Below are positions 33,414 through 47,057 of a stretch of DNA of 64,000 nucleotides, one piece after another. Under the pieces are notes generated by a model. That model was given only the letters and a program-made list of their open reading frames with translations, had not been told where the DNA came from and searched no databases. Location: positions 25,283,246 through 25,347,245 of the forward strand of contig CM034238.1 of NCBI GenBank assembly GCA_019916065.1, written 5' to 3'. Position 1 is the stretch's first letter; each line of letters begins with the position of its first letter. The DNA is from Vitellaria paradoxa. Taxonomy: Eukaryota; Streptophyta; Magnoliopsida; Ericales; Sapotaceae. The position numbers were made by a program, and so were the translations under genes.

Positions 33414-36400
33414 TAATTAGCCCCTCAAAGTAATTCACGCAAATAAAAAGAATTGCGTGCAGATTGATCCCTATTTTGTGTCGTCGTGTGGGGTACCTTC
33501 GTTGGGTTCAGCTACTTCTATTAATTGATAAAAATAGATACATACAATTTTTTTTTTTCGCGCTTTTCATAATGTCTTTACTTGGTCTACCTATACTTGA
33601 AACCTGAAAGAGTCTTTGATCTACCCAAATCCGCTTGTATATGAATGTCTTTGAATGATACAAATCAACTTCCTTAGTTTGACTCAATTGCCCAGATGAT
33701 ATTTAAATTTATCCAAGTTTTATGTTCTAAATGTTTGATATAATTCTTCTGATTCTTTACATAGCCTGAGTGACTAAGGCAGCCTTGAATCCTCAAAACA
33801 AAATTGTTTAACTTTTTTAACTCATACCAACAAAAAGTGACACATTACACCATAATCTCTATATAAAACAAACCAAAACTCATGAATGCCTATCCCTTTA
33901 TTCAAATAGTTCATTTTAGTAGTGTAACTAGTCTTTGTTCTATATCTGATGTTGTCAGAATAAACATGTTGAATGCATTGGTTTAGCTCGAATCAAGTAG
34001 CAGCTTCATCCTTGCAGACCAATAATACTTGCCAGCAGTAAATTAATTATTAGAACTTTGGGATTTATAATCAATTATAAGGCACAATGACACTGTCAAA
34101 ACTTATCAAACTCTAAAATCAATCTTTTTGTTAATAAAAGAAAAATTGCCTATATTTAACCCTCTCCAAAACCTGTAGTGCAAGAGGCTTACGAAATGGG
34201 TTGCCTTTTTAAAAAAATAAATAAATAAATAAAAATCAAATCATAATCCCTTAACATTTAATAATCATTTTCAGGCACATAATTCCTTTGGCAGTGTGGG
34301 CAACAGAACAATAATAAATTCATAGAACTCTAACTTAATCACCCTAGAAATATTATAATAAAATAAAAAATAAAATATATATATATATATATATGAACAC
34401 ATATTCCTCCGATTATTCATAGGCTTTGGGTAACTATTTCTCAAAAACAATAGAGCCCCCAGATAGAAACATGCAACCACATATTGTCTTGAAAGATTTT
34501 AAAATCTCATTCACCACAAAAGAATTGCATAGAAACTAATAAAATATTTGAGGACAATTTACAAAAATATAAAACCGCAATTTAGACATCAAGAACAATA
34601 AACCATTGCCAATATTTTCACACAAAGTAACAATAATTTAATGCAATAGCCTGTTATCAAACATAATGTAGCTTAAAGATGGAATATAATAGTAATACTA
34701 GAATTACAGGCTCGATCTCAAATAACTGGGATACAACTTCAATAACGTAATAATTCCCTTTCTCTCTAGAAATTGGGTATAATTTTCATGATGTTTACGT
34801 AGGTTGGTTCCCAAATTTTGGTTAAGCAGTTTATTTCAACCATCACCTTGCTTTGTTTGGAAAAAAAGCCTAGTCAAGAAGATAAGGAAGTGTTACGGTG
34901 ATCTAGAGTCACATTGTTTCTTTTACCAATTTTCCACAAGGAAGCATCAATGCTTAACTCTGATGTGTAAACTAATACTAAACACATACCCATTATCCAA
35001 TCTTCCATAGAATTTTAAACATCATGAAATTTCAATTAATATTAAACATATAACCATTATATGATCTTCCATAGAATCTTAAACATCATGAAATTTCAAC
35101 AAGGAGTAAAACCTAAAAGGCAACACAATTAAGTTGGAGGTAGTTCTCTCACAATTTAGCTGGAAAATATTATTCACCATCCAAATCCGAATTCAACTAG
35201 TGCTTTACTACCTGAACCTCGACTTTATTACAAAGTAGAAAGAAATTGAAACCACAATATTAAAGTTAGATTGTAGAATATATGGAATGTAGTTTTGAAA
35301 TAATAACATGTCCCACATTGAAAGTTTAAAAACCTTGTACTCAATCTTTTAAATAGACAAAAGTCAAACATGTAAGATTGGTAACTTTGGAAAATAAATA
35401 AATTTAGATTTACATAAATTAGTAAGAAAAGATTATCTCAATAAACCCTATTTCATTTCTCCAAGATTCTCCCATTCATTAGTATATACATCAGTAGCTT
35501 CTTTAGAAACACATTTAAACAGCAAGAAGGCATATGTTCCGAGGCAAAGCAGGGTGATGTCACTCTCAAAGCACTTTTTTCCACTCTTCTAGTCTTCTTG
35601 TTGCAGTAACTCTCCCCTTCTTAATCTGCCTCGAGGCTCTGAAATGGGCTGTGGACAACTCCTTTCTACACAATCATTTCTTTTCTAACTCAGCTAACGT
35701 CACTAGACAACTGACCGGGTAGAATAACATTGAAGCAGTGGCAACACCTTTCATCTATGAAATATTTATACATATATATATATATATATATACACAATTT
35801 ACAGCTACAGCATTGCCTACAAATCATTTTCACTTTGTTTACTCTATGGCTGATTCAGTTTCTTGCCCCAACTCTCAAATTTTCCTTTTTCAACACAATT
35901 ATCTTGATGACAGGAGGAATACTGATCACGCTTGCCTCCTTTTCTTATTAGCTGGTTTACATCATCCTAAGGATGGATTGACCTAATAGAAGGGGTTTGG
36001 GCTGTCCATCCTATGGGCATGTTTCCATGCAAATCTTTCTTCTGTGATAAATCAGATATTTTGGAAACCTTTACCGCCTGAATAGAGGTCCATAAGAAAC
36101 TAAATTCAAACAATAAAAAAAAATATGCTTCAAATGAGCATAAGACAGTGTCTTTTATTACCTCACTGCTGCTAAGTGTGTTAAGAATAACCTAGAAAAA
36201 CCTTGATCATCTGTTTTTGAACAGGCTCTTTTTGATTCCTGGAGAATCTTGGATTGTTCCAAATTCGTGTGTAGAGACGTCACATCAAATTCTCGGTGTT
36301 CAGATAAAAGAAAATGACAAAATTATGTGGAAGTGGGCAATCCTCGATATTCTCCGAGCTCATCAAATCATTTCTCCCAGAATTTCATGTTACAAAACAA

Positions 36401-37645
36401 TTTGAACAGATACAGATAAGTTTTCAAATAGCAACGAAATGCAGTCCTCCTTTTGTGGTTTTAAATTTCAATAGAAAGGCAGGTTCCACATTAACTACAT
36501 AAAATGGACATGGAGATGGTAACATGGAGATGGTAAACTAGGTAAGAAGAAGTTTATATCTGAAACAGCAACCTTACTTCCACGCGTGTGATAGATTTCT
36601 TTGCTACGTGAAGTTGGAGGGCCAATATACTTTTTCATCTATTTGAAGAATTTAAGAGTAGCATCTATTGTACATTAATCGCATCAATCCGAGATTTTAT
36701 CTTTTCAAAAAGTCTAAAAACTAAACAATGTTGTTTGTCTACATGTGCCCACTCTTATATTCTATTTTTTATTTTAGATTGTGAGTGGCCAATCTAAATC
36801 ATATATTTGAAGGTAGAATCTAAAGGCTTTCTGAAACAATTTATAGAAGCTCCGTGATATTGACTGCTTGCCTCAAAGGTGACAACTGCCTGACTAAGTT
36901 TAAAATGCTCGCAAAAATAAAAGTCATTCATTACACCTTGACAATTACACATTACACCACGGTTGATCAATTCACCAAAAACTTCTACAAAATTGTGCCC
37001 CTCAGTTGGTAGTTTCAGATTGTCTGTGTCCATAATAAGTATATACAAAAAGGTATCATTAAAGAACAAATTGAAATAGCTATGCCAATAAATTGAGTTA
37101 TAGGAAGCACAAGATTGCTAGAAACATAGTAGAAACAACAACTCAGATAATTACAATATTAAAAGCAACTATATAAACGAGTATTGTGACTAAAATACTA
37201 AGAGGATACCAATCACAAATAGTGCTACGAGTATTTTAGCAAGAACATAATGAAATCGAGGGTTTCGTTATTTTTAGCACAAGTTTAATGCCCCAATTTC
37301 AGCTAATAATTTGGTCAAGGTTAAAAATTTTTTCAAATGGGAAATTTATGTGAAGCCATCACACCGAAAATATTTTCCTTGCAGGTGATTTTGTCTAGTC
37401 TTGTGATCTCTTCTAGTGAAGCAGTAATGCATTCTTTAGCATGATTTAAAAAAAAAAGTGTACTAACATTTTCACTTTTTCTACTTGTTAAGTCACTAAC
37501 TGTCCCAAAATTTAAACTAGTAGGAAATGAGCCCAACAATGTATCTCAACTTACCGAGCAACCTTAACACTCACCCTCACGTGACCATGTTGCATGTGGA
37601 GTAGAGATAGAGAGGGGCATTCTTTAGCATGATTTAACCAAAAAA
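33414..37645 (+). other. Non-coding region of M2 after the Mediator-26-like gene
   Basis: It is collinear with the M1 and M3 flanks but more diverged. It shows the ancestral state at several sites where copies A and A' differ. It contains a (AAAT)n run near 34213 and an (AT)n run near 34377. No gene called. Confidence 0.7.
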
Positions 37646-37991
37646 AAAATACTAAGTTGTCATTTGGTTTGTTTTTCTATTTTTTATTTTCTATTTTCTG
37701 TTTTGAGCTTATTGCCATTTTACGCTTTTGAAAACAAAAAAAAAAAAAAAAAAACAGTTCAAAAAGCATTTGATCACTTGGATTTTCAAAATTTGTTTTA
37801 AAAAGTAGAAAATAGATTTACACAAAATGAAAATTGACAAAAAAAATCGTTTTGGGCGTTTTCAATTCAAAATAAGGAAAATCTCAAAATAAGGAAAATA
37901 GAGCATTTTTTGTTTCCTTATTTTGAAAATTTTAAAACATTAAACACTTAAAATAGAAAACAAAATACAAAAAAGCAAACCAAATGCCATC
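37646..37991. mobile_element. Tourist-like MITE (M2)
   Basis: Orthologue of 14916-15225; ends GTTGTCATTTGG and CAAATGCCATC, TAA flanks. Confidence 0.7.
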
Positions 37992-39902
37992 TAACTTTTT
38001 CTCTTTTTCTACTTGTTAAGTCACTGTCTCAAAAATTTAAACTAGTAGGAAATGAGCCCAATAATGTATGTTAACTTACCAAGCAAACTTAACACTCACC
38101 CTTACGTGACCATGTTGTTTGCGAAGTAGCGAGACAAAAAGAGAAAGAAAGAGAGACAGAGAGGCAAATTGAACAAAGCATAACATATTGCATGAGGATC
38201 CATGGGGAACATACACGAAAACAAGAATTGAAGGCCTCTCGGAGCTAGAGATCTAACATAATTTCAAGCACCAATTGTTTCAAAAGTTTAAACTAATAGG
38301 AAATGAGTCTAACAGTATGTATCAACTTTTAACACTACTTATCAATCCGACAGGGGAAAAAATTATCAGTGAGCTAATGCTTCCACATAAATTTTATAAA
38401 AAAGGAAAAAAAGAGCAACAATCACATTAGAAGTAGGCTTTATCTACGTACAGATCTAACACTTAACCAACTTCTCTCTTCTGAAGAAAAATGTTCCATT
38501 ATTGCTTGAAGATCCAAAGTTGGAGATTTTATTATCTTGAGTGTAGATAAAACTCAATCACTAGGTGAGATGCTTAAGATGGTATGTGATTGTTTGAGAA
38601 GGAACAGTTTGCTGGATAAGCAAGCTTATATCTTAAGCATGTGGCCAAACTTATATTGACTTAGGTTAGCAAGTGACTGTTTGAGATCAAGAAGGGAGCC
38701 AACTTCACTACTTATATTCACTTATTATTTTTCAACACGCTACTCACATGTGGCTAAACTTACTTTTTTAAAAGGGCCAAACATGTGCAACCTTTGACTT
38801 TTTTAGGTGACGGTGAAGTTTGAACTCAAAAACTTTTGTTAGATATCATGTTAAAGTATTAATCATCATCCCACCTGAAAACTTATGTTGTTAGGAAGGG
38901 GCAACTTTACTATTTATATTGACTTATTATTTCTCAACCAAAAAAAAAACTATCTTTATATTTTTTTTGAAAGATAAGAAAAAATAAATTAATAAAAATA
39001 AAAGATACAAGATCATAGGGGCATACTCCCGAGTGTACATTAAAGCCCAAAACTAACTAGTATAAGCTAGATAAACCAACATAAGCCACAAAGCCAAAAG
39101 ATAGCTTGAAAGCAAGCTAACATACAGTATAAGCAAGCTTACATAGCTCAAACAAAAAGTGGATAACACTAACACACAAAGCCTCACAAAAAAACAATGA
39201 ACGAAACACAGTTCAGCAAATAATCATGCCCAACCCACAAATCAATAGAACTAGCAATGAGACAGCAGGTCAACAGACAACTTCACTAGCAACCAAGAGC
39301 TAATAGTAGAGGAAGCAACAATACAACATTCTACCGCAGCACATAACCACAAACTTCAAATATCAGCTAAATAATCATCCTTTGAAGCAGAGACACAATG
39401 CAGCCACAAAGTAGAGCAATCAGCAACCACAGTAGCAAAAACAAAGGCTAAAATCAGCAAATGCATCAAAACCAATACTGAGCATAAACCATGAGGTAGC
39501 ATCACATCCCCAGCATGGGCAGCAGCTATGCATGAACTTCACCACATAGACTAAGCAACAACAAAACATCAACAAAGTCACTTGTAACATTAAATAACAA
39601 TGTGGTAAAACTCAGCCACAACCGCTACATAGCCAAGTATACAACGGAGCAGCAATCAACCAATGCATCTACACCACAACAGACGTAGAAATAAACTCAT
39701 CCAAATGCCAAAACAAGATCATTGAGCTACCCAAACTAGCAAAGCAAGTAGCAGCAAATGAGCAAAAACAAAAACCAAGCCAAATAGCGAGAAATCTGTC
39801 AAAATTAACCGCCACTACTGCTGCTTTTCGTCATTTTGTATGATCTCCTTGCTTATGCCATTCTTGAACTAATGTGAAAATAGGATCAAGAGTCCCTAAT
39901 AC
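37992..39902. other. Non-coding region of M2 with the empty CACTA site
   Basis: At 38851-38860 the sequence ttaaagtatt runs through without the small CACTA present in M1 and M3. The retroelement-tail-like segment follows. No gene seen. Confidence 0.7.
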
Positions 39903-39907
39903 TTATG

Positions 39908-40284
39908 TGATACGGAAGCCAAAAAAAATATGAAATAATTATTATTAGAATTTTATTTTACTAGGATTACATTTTATATAAGGATTTTACCTTATTCTAT
40001 TAAAGATTTATTTTATTTTAGGCAAAATTTTATTTAGATTTATTTTAAGAAGGATTTATTAGAATATTTGATTTTGCTTTATTTTTAGTAATTTTGAGAA
40101 TGTATTAACCTATTTAAAGGCTTATGATGATTAGAGTTTGACATTGATGAATATGAAAATTTGAGTTGTTGAAGTCTCGTAACTTGTTTTCCCTCCCCTC
40201 TTCTTTTTTCTTCTCTCTCTTCTAAACTTCTTCTCTCTCTCTCTATTTCTCTTTCTTGGCTTTATTCTTTATTGTCCTACATCA
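39908..40284. mobile_element. Solo LTR, 377 bp
   Basis: It starts TGATACGG and ends CTACATCA, and is bounded by a 5-bp duplication TTATG (39903-39907, 40285-40289). M1 and M3 have the uninterrupted sequence cttatgccatgac. A TATTTAAA promoter-like motif lies near 40110, followed by a pyrimidine-rich stretch. No internal region is present, so it is the product of LTR-LTR recombination. Confidence 0.92.
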
Positions 40285-40289
40285 TTATG

Positions 40290-42091
40290 CCATGACTAAT
40301 TTCAAGCCTATATCATGTTGCGACTCTATTTAAGTGTGTATCCAAGATCTTGGCTAAGAAATTGAATAGTTGTATTTCCCAAATGGTCACCCCAACCAGA
40401 CAGCAAAAACCAATGAGATAGTACGCCTCAAACAGGTTTAATTATCTAATTATAAAAGTGTATTTGTCTTCAAAAGCATATTTCTTAATCGTACCTAGCG
40501 CCCAAAATCACCAAATGAACTCAGCCATCTGCTGAATTCACCATCACCACCACCATGGTCCAAGAACATACAAGATTATATACCAAAAATATAAGAATAT
40601 GCATGAAATTCTAAATGTTCAAAACTATGACATTGTAGATCCATAGTAAATTTTTCCCTCTAGCTGGGAAGTAGAATTGTTTGTATATTTAGCTCAACAC
40701 GTGGATAAGCATTCATGGAAAATTGAAAGATAAGGCTTTTGGGAAACCATAAGCAGCTCAAAATGTTTTCCCAACCAAAAGTGAAGTGGTTTCAAATATC
40801 CTAATATATGGAATATATGGTAAGATTTAAACCTCAACTTCTATCTAAAAATTTTAAATATGAACTATGATTTTTAAAGGTTCTGAAAGTTGATCACATA
40901 TTATGGCCATGCATGCTTGGTGATAGATAAAAGAAAAAATAAAGTAAAGACAACATGTTCTGTCATGGGCATGGCAGCAATTGGCAAGGCATCAAGAACA
41001 AGTAAATGCTCGAAAAATTTAGGGGAAGCCTCTCCCCCAAATGAATAAAATATTTAATTGATATCAAACACACTTAAAAAATCACTTTCTAATTTAATAA
41101 ATATGGCTAGGGAAAAGTAATTAAGAAAAATCGTGAATAACGTTGTTGTGGATACAGAAATCAAAAAAAAAAATGTAGAAGTTGCTATTACTGCTTGATC
41201 GAATGGTGTTTTAGTTTCCTTAAGACATTCATGGGAGAAACAAGTAATTTTAATGCTCTAATTCCGCAAACAAGTTATGGGAAACATGTAACTTAAAAGA
41301 GACGTACCCAAAAAAAGAAAAAAAGAAAATCTGAACACTTTCATTTAGAACTTTTACCTTCAAACACTTAATGGGAAATTTTAAGGTTTTGTATTGAAGT
41401 AAACTCCTCAAAAAGCTCAAAATTTGGCCAAATAACTTATAAACAGATAGATTTATTTTTTTATAAAATTAATTAAATTTAATAAAATGTATTTTATGAA
41501 ATTCATTTTAATTTAATTAATTTAATTTTATAAGATATTTATTTTTAATAATAATTAATTTTAATAGGTACATAATTAATAAAGAACACAATTTAATATT
41601 AGATAATTATTTATTAAAATTTAATAATAAAATATTTAAATATAAAAAATAAATCATTTTAATGTGGAATCAATATTTACCAAAAAATAATTTTAATTTA
41701 AGTAAATATATAAATAATTATTTTAATATTAATTAATTTTTAGTTTTAGTTAAATAAATAATTACAAAACAAATTGGGGTTTGAGACCGTTGGGGGTTTG
41801 AGGCCGTTGGAAGTTTCCCTCGCAGCTGCTCGTCTTTGGAAACAAAATGGGCGCGGGAAGAAGGTGCCAGATCACAACTAGATTTGGTTTAGATCCCACA
41901 ATTACTAGATTTGATTGTGGTTGATCCTATGACCGTTAGGATTAGAGAATTAAGAAAGTCCTTCTCCAATAAAATCCAATCCGAACTCAAACTTGATTTC
42001 AAAGTAAGTTTAAGAAACACATCCAACAATCTGAAAATTAATTTCAGCAGCAGCAGAGCAGAGCAGAAGAAAGACGAAGAAGAAGAGAGAG
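40290..42091 (+). other. Non-coding region and leader upstream of B3 copy 2
   Basis: Collinear with 23760-25594. It keeps the paired CCGTTGG motifs (about 41787-41810) and the 25-codon upstream ORF (ATG at 41847). Confidence 0.65.
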
Positions 42092-43105
42092 ATGGACCTT
42101 AATTGTGTTGGTGTTTTGAAGAAAGCCGATTTTTCACGAGTCAGTAATGAGGAAAAGTTGGACATCATCCGTAGGTTCCAAAACAATCCCAATTTCGATG
42201 AAGTGGATTTATACTATCTGGGTTTACTGGATGAAGAATCATCGGAGGAGAAAATACCAAAAGGATCATCGGAGACAGAGCACACCAAACAACCCAGCAA
42301 GAGCTGCCCCAATCTCGACGGCGACGAAATCAATTATTTAAACAACCCACCTTCTTCTTCTGTTAAGAAAATACCAAAGGGAAAAAGGGAGAAGAAGAAG
42401 ACGGTTGTTGTTTTTGATGATCACTCAGCCCCAGAGGCAGAGGCAGCGGAGGCCCTGTTGTCGTTAAATCATCACCCACTTCCACTTGACGAGTTGCCGG
42501 AGAAGAAGAAGAAGAAGCTGAAAATTATAATGTCAGGAAAGCCCATTGATGATGATTGCCCAATTGATGATATATCTGGTCCAAAGAAGAAGAGGCCACG
42601 CACTACTACTGATGATCAAGAAGAAGAAGTAGACAAGGTAAAGAAGAAGAGGTTGATGATGGCACCAGTACCACCAGAAGTTCCCCCGAATCTGAAGAAA
42701 CGCATTGAAAAGCTTGGGGGTACTGAGTTGATGCTGGTGATTGAAAAGCAACTCTGCCAATCAGACATTAACCCTGGCAATGGCCGGTTTTCTCTGCCGG
42801 CTAAGAAAACCAACCCTCAGTTTCTTATTCGAGAAGAGAGGGAGTTTCTTAGCACCAAAACAACCACTGGATCGCCAACACTGCCACAGATACAAACCCA
42901 GTTGATTCAACCGTGTGGGGAAGAGATCACAATAAACCTCAGGGAGTGGCACATGAAGAAGCCACTCTACAATCTCGTCACCTCTTGGAATGATGTTGTG
43001 AGCACCAATTCTCTACATACAGGAATGACAGTACAGCTCTGGTCATTTCGAGTGGATTCACGGCTTAGGCTAGCTCTCGTTGAGGCAGGAAAAGACATTC
43101 AATGA
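42092..43105 (+). CDS. B3 domain protein, DUF313 type (copy 2, module M2)
   Basis: 337 residues, the same length as copies 1 and 3, reached by two compensating one-codon changes: one Lys fewer before TVVVFDD and one Ile more before MSGKPID. The B3 region (about residues 205-333) is complete, with LMLVIEKQL, GRFSLPAKK, NLREWHMKKP and VQLWSFRVDS. It is the most diverged of the three copies (for example NCVGV, KKADFSR, GDEINYL). The leader lacks two bases of the GA run seen in copies 1 and 3, which puts the ATG at 41929 out of frame and supports 42092 as the true start. Maintenance of the frame despite indels suggests it was under selection for some time. Confidence 0.86.
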   Translation: MDLNCVGVLKKADFSRVSNEEKLDIIRRFQNNPNFDEVDLYYLGLLDEESSEEKIPKGSSETEHTKQPSKSCPNLDGDEINYLNNPPSSSVKKIPKGKREKKKTVVVFDDHSAPEAEAAEALLSLNHHPLPLDELPEKKKKKLKIIMSGKPIDDDCPIDDISGPKKKRPRTTTDDQEEEVDKVKKKRLMMAPVPPEVPPNLKKRIEKLGGTELMLVIEKQLCQSDINPGNGRFSLPAKKTNPQFLIREEREFLSTKTTTGSPTLPQIQTQLIQPCGEEITINLREWHMKKPLYNLVTSWNDVVSTNSLHTGMTVQLWSFRVDSRLRLALVEAGKDIQ

Positions 43106-43282
43106 TCAATTAACGACCTTGTTTGACTTCTTGTTTGTAAAGCAAGTTTCTTTTTAGATGTTTTTGTTTTCTGATATTACTCTAACTACCTTGTGTTTTA
43201 GATTTACTCACTATATTTTTACATTTTGAATGATGTCGTTTCTGTATGTTTAATAATGCCGATTGAATATTTCATTCATTTA

Positions 43283-43693
43283 CACTCTCTTTGGAACACT
43301 GAATTTGATAGAATTTGATTTTATTTGGTCATAATTCAAACTAATTCTTATGTTTGAAATTAATATAAGATTTTATCAGTTTGATTTGATTTGATTTCAT
43401 ATTTTAATTTTAGAATTTTTATATTATTTGAAATCTAATCCAAAGTAATAGAATTTTTTTTCTTAAACCATCTAATTAATTGATTAAATTTATCCACATT
43501 CATTATATTTACCTTACTTTTTCTTTTCCACTATCAAGGTAAAAAAATTCTTCGGTGTTTTTCTTAAATTAATTAATTGAATTATTAAATTCCAAATATG
43601 TATTTCAAACACAAATTTTTATTTATCAAATTAAACCAATTATTTACTTTAAAATCAAATCAATTATAAAGAGTATTATTTCTAAACAGAGTA
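43283..43693. mobile_element. Tourist-like MITE 3' of B3 copy 2 (first)
   Basis: CACTCTCTTTGGAAC end and (inverted) TACTCTGTTTAGAAAT end, TTA on both sides. Confidence 0.75.
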
Positions 43694-43897
43694 TTAGATT
43701 TAACTGAAAGGTTTATTCAAAATTTTTCATGTACTTGCTTGTTTTTCATGTATTGTCTCTTTCTGACCCACTAATATAAAAACAAATTTTTTTGACGATC
43801 AAACAATGGAACCCCTTCCAATTTAAGTGCATGTCTTCTTATTTAAGTGGATTGGTTAGAATTCAAAATAATTACTTAAAACTATATGTATTTCTTA

Positions 43898-44301
43898 CAC
43901 CCTATTTGAAATAGTAAATTTGAGGGGGTTTAATTATAGTTGGTAAAATATTTCACCAATTCTTATCTCTGAAATTAAAATAAAGTTTTATGAGTTAAAC
44001 TTAATTTTATTTCATAACTTAAATTTTGAAATTTCTATGTCTTTTGAAATTTAACTCAAAACAATAAAATTATATAAGAATTCTTTTTTTCTTAAGCCAT
44101 CTAATTAAGTGAACAAATTTACTATCATGCATCATATTTATGATATTTTTTTATTTCCTATTAACATGGTTAAATTTGATATTTTTCTTAAATTAATTCA
44201 ATTCAATTTTTAAATTCAAGCGTCTATTCCAAAAATAAAATTTTATTTATCAAATCAAATCAATTCTTTATTTTAAAAGAAGATTATTTTCAAATGGAGG
44301 G
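43898..44301. mobile_element. Tourist-like MITE 3' of B3 copy 2 (second)
   Basis: CACCCTATTTGAAATAG end and (inverted) CCCTCCATTTGAAAAT end, TTA on both sides. Confidence 0.75.
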
Positions 44302-44567
44302 TTATTATTTTACATTTTTTAAATTTTTTTTAATATTTTGTCCTCATTAATTACCTATTTAGAGTCAAAATCTTTCTTTGGTATAGTATTACCCAACTTA
44401 AAATAATTTGAAATTTTTATAAAATTATTTTTGCAATTGTTTTTTATATTACCGTAATTACAATAAAAACTATTTTTTAAATAAAAATATCATCTTTCTC
44501 TCTTGATCAATAGATTCTAGGCATTTTTAGCTCTAATAATATTAGAAATTACCCCTACTAACGACAG

Positions 44568-44718
44568 TTCCTGGTGTTCGTAGAAAGGAGAGATGCTTGG
44601 CATCTCCTCCTACAGAGACGGGAACAGCCTTCGGGCTTACTTGTTGCCACACATCCGCTTAAGGCTTCCCACTTAGGTGGATCTTTCACCCAATTTATAT
44701 ATAAAAAAAGAAAAAAAC
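44568..44718 (+). repeat. A-tailed SINE-like module (M2/M3 border)
   Basis: Same sequence as 29751-29902, with a shorter, interrupted A tail. Confidence 0.4.
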
Positions 44719-44745
44719 TGGTATTCCGTGATATTGAATGCAAAT

Positions 44746-46470
44746 AAAAAGACGTTCATCACACCTTAGTATTGAGAGGTCTACGTGTAATCAGTTTAAT
44801 GTTTGCAGAAATATGTATAATTTGTCCTAAAAATAAAGTAGATTAAATTTAATCCAATTTCTTATTTTTTATTTAGGTTAGAAAGATGAGGAAAAGTGCT
44901 TAAATAATTTAATATTTTGAATCTTCCAATGGGTATGTGTTAGAAAATTTAAAAATAAAAAATCAATAATTACTACCCGTTTAAACGAAATAAAAATTAT
45001 TAAACATAAAAGTTCAATTTTAACTAATTTTTATTCACCCTTGTAAAAATTGGTGTATATTGAATGGATATCAAGATTCTGAATCCGAGCTAACTTAAAG
45101 TCCGCTTCATGGGTAAGTTGGCGTGCTTGTTATGAAATATTTATATATGTACATACTTTTTTGGTTAAAATGAAATAAATAAAAGAAAATAAAAGTAAAT
45201 CCTCTTTCCAATTCTAATTTCCTAATAGAAGTAGGGTTTGCACCGATCACAATTGTAACATTGTAAATTGCATAGCAAGCAATATTTCATTTTGTTAACA
45301 AGTCTAGGGTTGTTTGGTTGAAAAAAAAAATATAATAAAAGTATGAAAATTTCATATAAAAGTGATATGTGACGAAATTTAATTAAAAAATAATAAATTT
45401 TAATGAGTTTCAATTTTTTCATACCAAACAGAGTCTTAATACTTCACTATTATGTGGTCATTTGTCATTGATTCGTTTGAAATCTTTGTAATTATTTCGA
45501 ATCCTAGTTGTAATAGAATTCGTAATAGTGTTTTTGCGGATGGGGCGGCAAGGAAATGATGTTTATCAGTGGAAGTAATGAGTTCCCTCCCTCCATCCTT
45601 ACTCTTCTGTTTCCATAATCGCACAATTTTTCACCCCCATCAGTACCCGGGTTTGAAGTGGCATTCTTGGTTGTGTTCGGATCTTTTGTTTGTGGAAGAA
45701 AAAGAAAAATCAAGGAAAATGCATGAAAATAAAATGAAGTAAAGGAGGCTAAATTTAATTCAATTTTTTTTTTGTTTCTTTTTATTTAGGTTAGAAAAAT
45801 GAAAAAAAAATGTTTAAATAATTTAATATTTTGAACCTTTATATGGACATGTGCCATAAAATTTAATAAACAAATAAGTAATAATTATTTTCCGTTTAAA
45901 TCAAATATGAACTATTAAATTGAGAAATTCAATTTTGATCAATTTTTATTCACACCTAAAAAAGTTGCGGTAAATTAAATGAATAACTAAATTCCGAATC
46001 CTAGATAACTTATGTAAAGTGCGCTTCATGTGTAAGTTGGCATATTTGTTTTATATATATATATATATATAAATATTTCAGTTTTTTTAAATGAAATGAA
46101 AAATAGTAAGTCATTTTTTTTTCAATTTTTTGATTTCCTAATAGAAATAGGGTTTGCACGATTATAAAGGTGACTTTGTGAATTGCGCGACAAATAATAT
46201 TTCACTTTGCTAATATTTTAGATTTTTATCAAACACAAAAAAAAAAAAAAAAAAATTAACTTAGCTAACAATTTTTATTAAAAAATTACTAAAAATTCTT
46301 AAAAATTTCACTTCTAAACGCACCATAACTTAGGTGGGGTAAGCTTCATCTATAAGTTAGCATGTTTGTTATAAATATATATATTTATATAAATAATAAC
46401 CTTTTTTTTGTTAAAATAAAATAACTAAAATAAAAAGAAAATTAGTCCGTTTTCAATTCTAATTTTCTAA
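44746..46470 (+). other. Upstream region of the M3 Mediator-26-like gene
   Basis: It has the uninterrupted CACTA target (44757-44766) and the decayed leader duplicate (45509-45684), and shares with M1 the loss of about 280 bp near 46212. No gene. Confidence 0.7.
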
Positions 46471-46875
46471 CACAAATAGTGAATTTGGCGTAATTTGATT
46501 TTGTTTGGTGAGAATTCTTATCAATTTTTTTATTTAGAATTAAAATAAAATTTTATAAATTAAACTTCATTTCATTTCATAACTTAATTATTGAAATTTC
46601 TATATCTGTTCAAATTTAACTCAAAGCACAAAAAACTTGAAAACAGTAGAATTTAATTAGAATCATTTTTTTTTCTTATACCATATAAATAAATTAATAA
46701 ATTTATCTTCATATTTATTATACATATATATTTTTACTCAAATTTAATATTTTTTTTAAATCAATACAATTCTTAATTTTATTTCAAATATATATAAAAT
46801 TTTTTTTACCAAATCAAATCCTATCAAATCTTTGTTTTAAAATCAAATCAAGTAGCATTAATGTTTCAAACAGTG
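46471..46875. mobile_element. Tourist-like MITE in the Mediator-26-like promoter (M3), left end clipped
   Basis: Orthologue of 9199-9609. The left end reads CACAAATAGT because about 10 bp of the inverted repeat are deleted; the right end CAAACAGTG with TAA is intact. Confidence 0.7.
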
Positions 46876-47057
46876 TAATAGAATTCGGTTTGAACCAACG
46901 GTAACTTTGCGAATTGGGCGGCAAGGAATTGAACCAGTTCCCTCCCTTCCTTCCTCCATGCCTCCTCCTTCTCTTCTCTTTCCATAATCGCACAACTTTT
47001 CTCCCCATCATCAGTTTATCTGTGTGTGAAGTTGCGTTCTGGGTTGTGTAATCAATC

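Larger units (their letters stand above)
43106..44567 (+). other. 3' flank of B3 copy 2, MITE-rich
   Basis: One untranslated region and two Tourist-like MITEs (43283-43693 and 43898-44301), without the 1.7-kb duplication of M1. No gene. Confidence 0.72.
29931..44745 (+). repeat. Module M2 of the tandem array (about 14.8 kb)
   Basis: It holds an intact Mediator-26-like gene and B3 copy 2, and the empty sites for both CACTA families. It is the simplest complete module, although it has a solo LTR (39908-40284). Confidence 0.9.
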
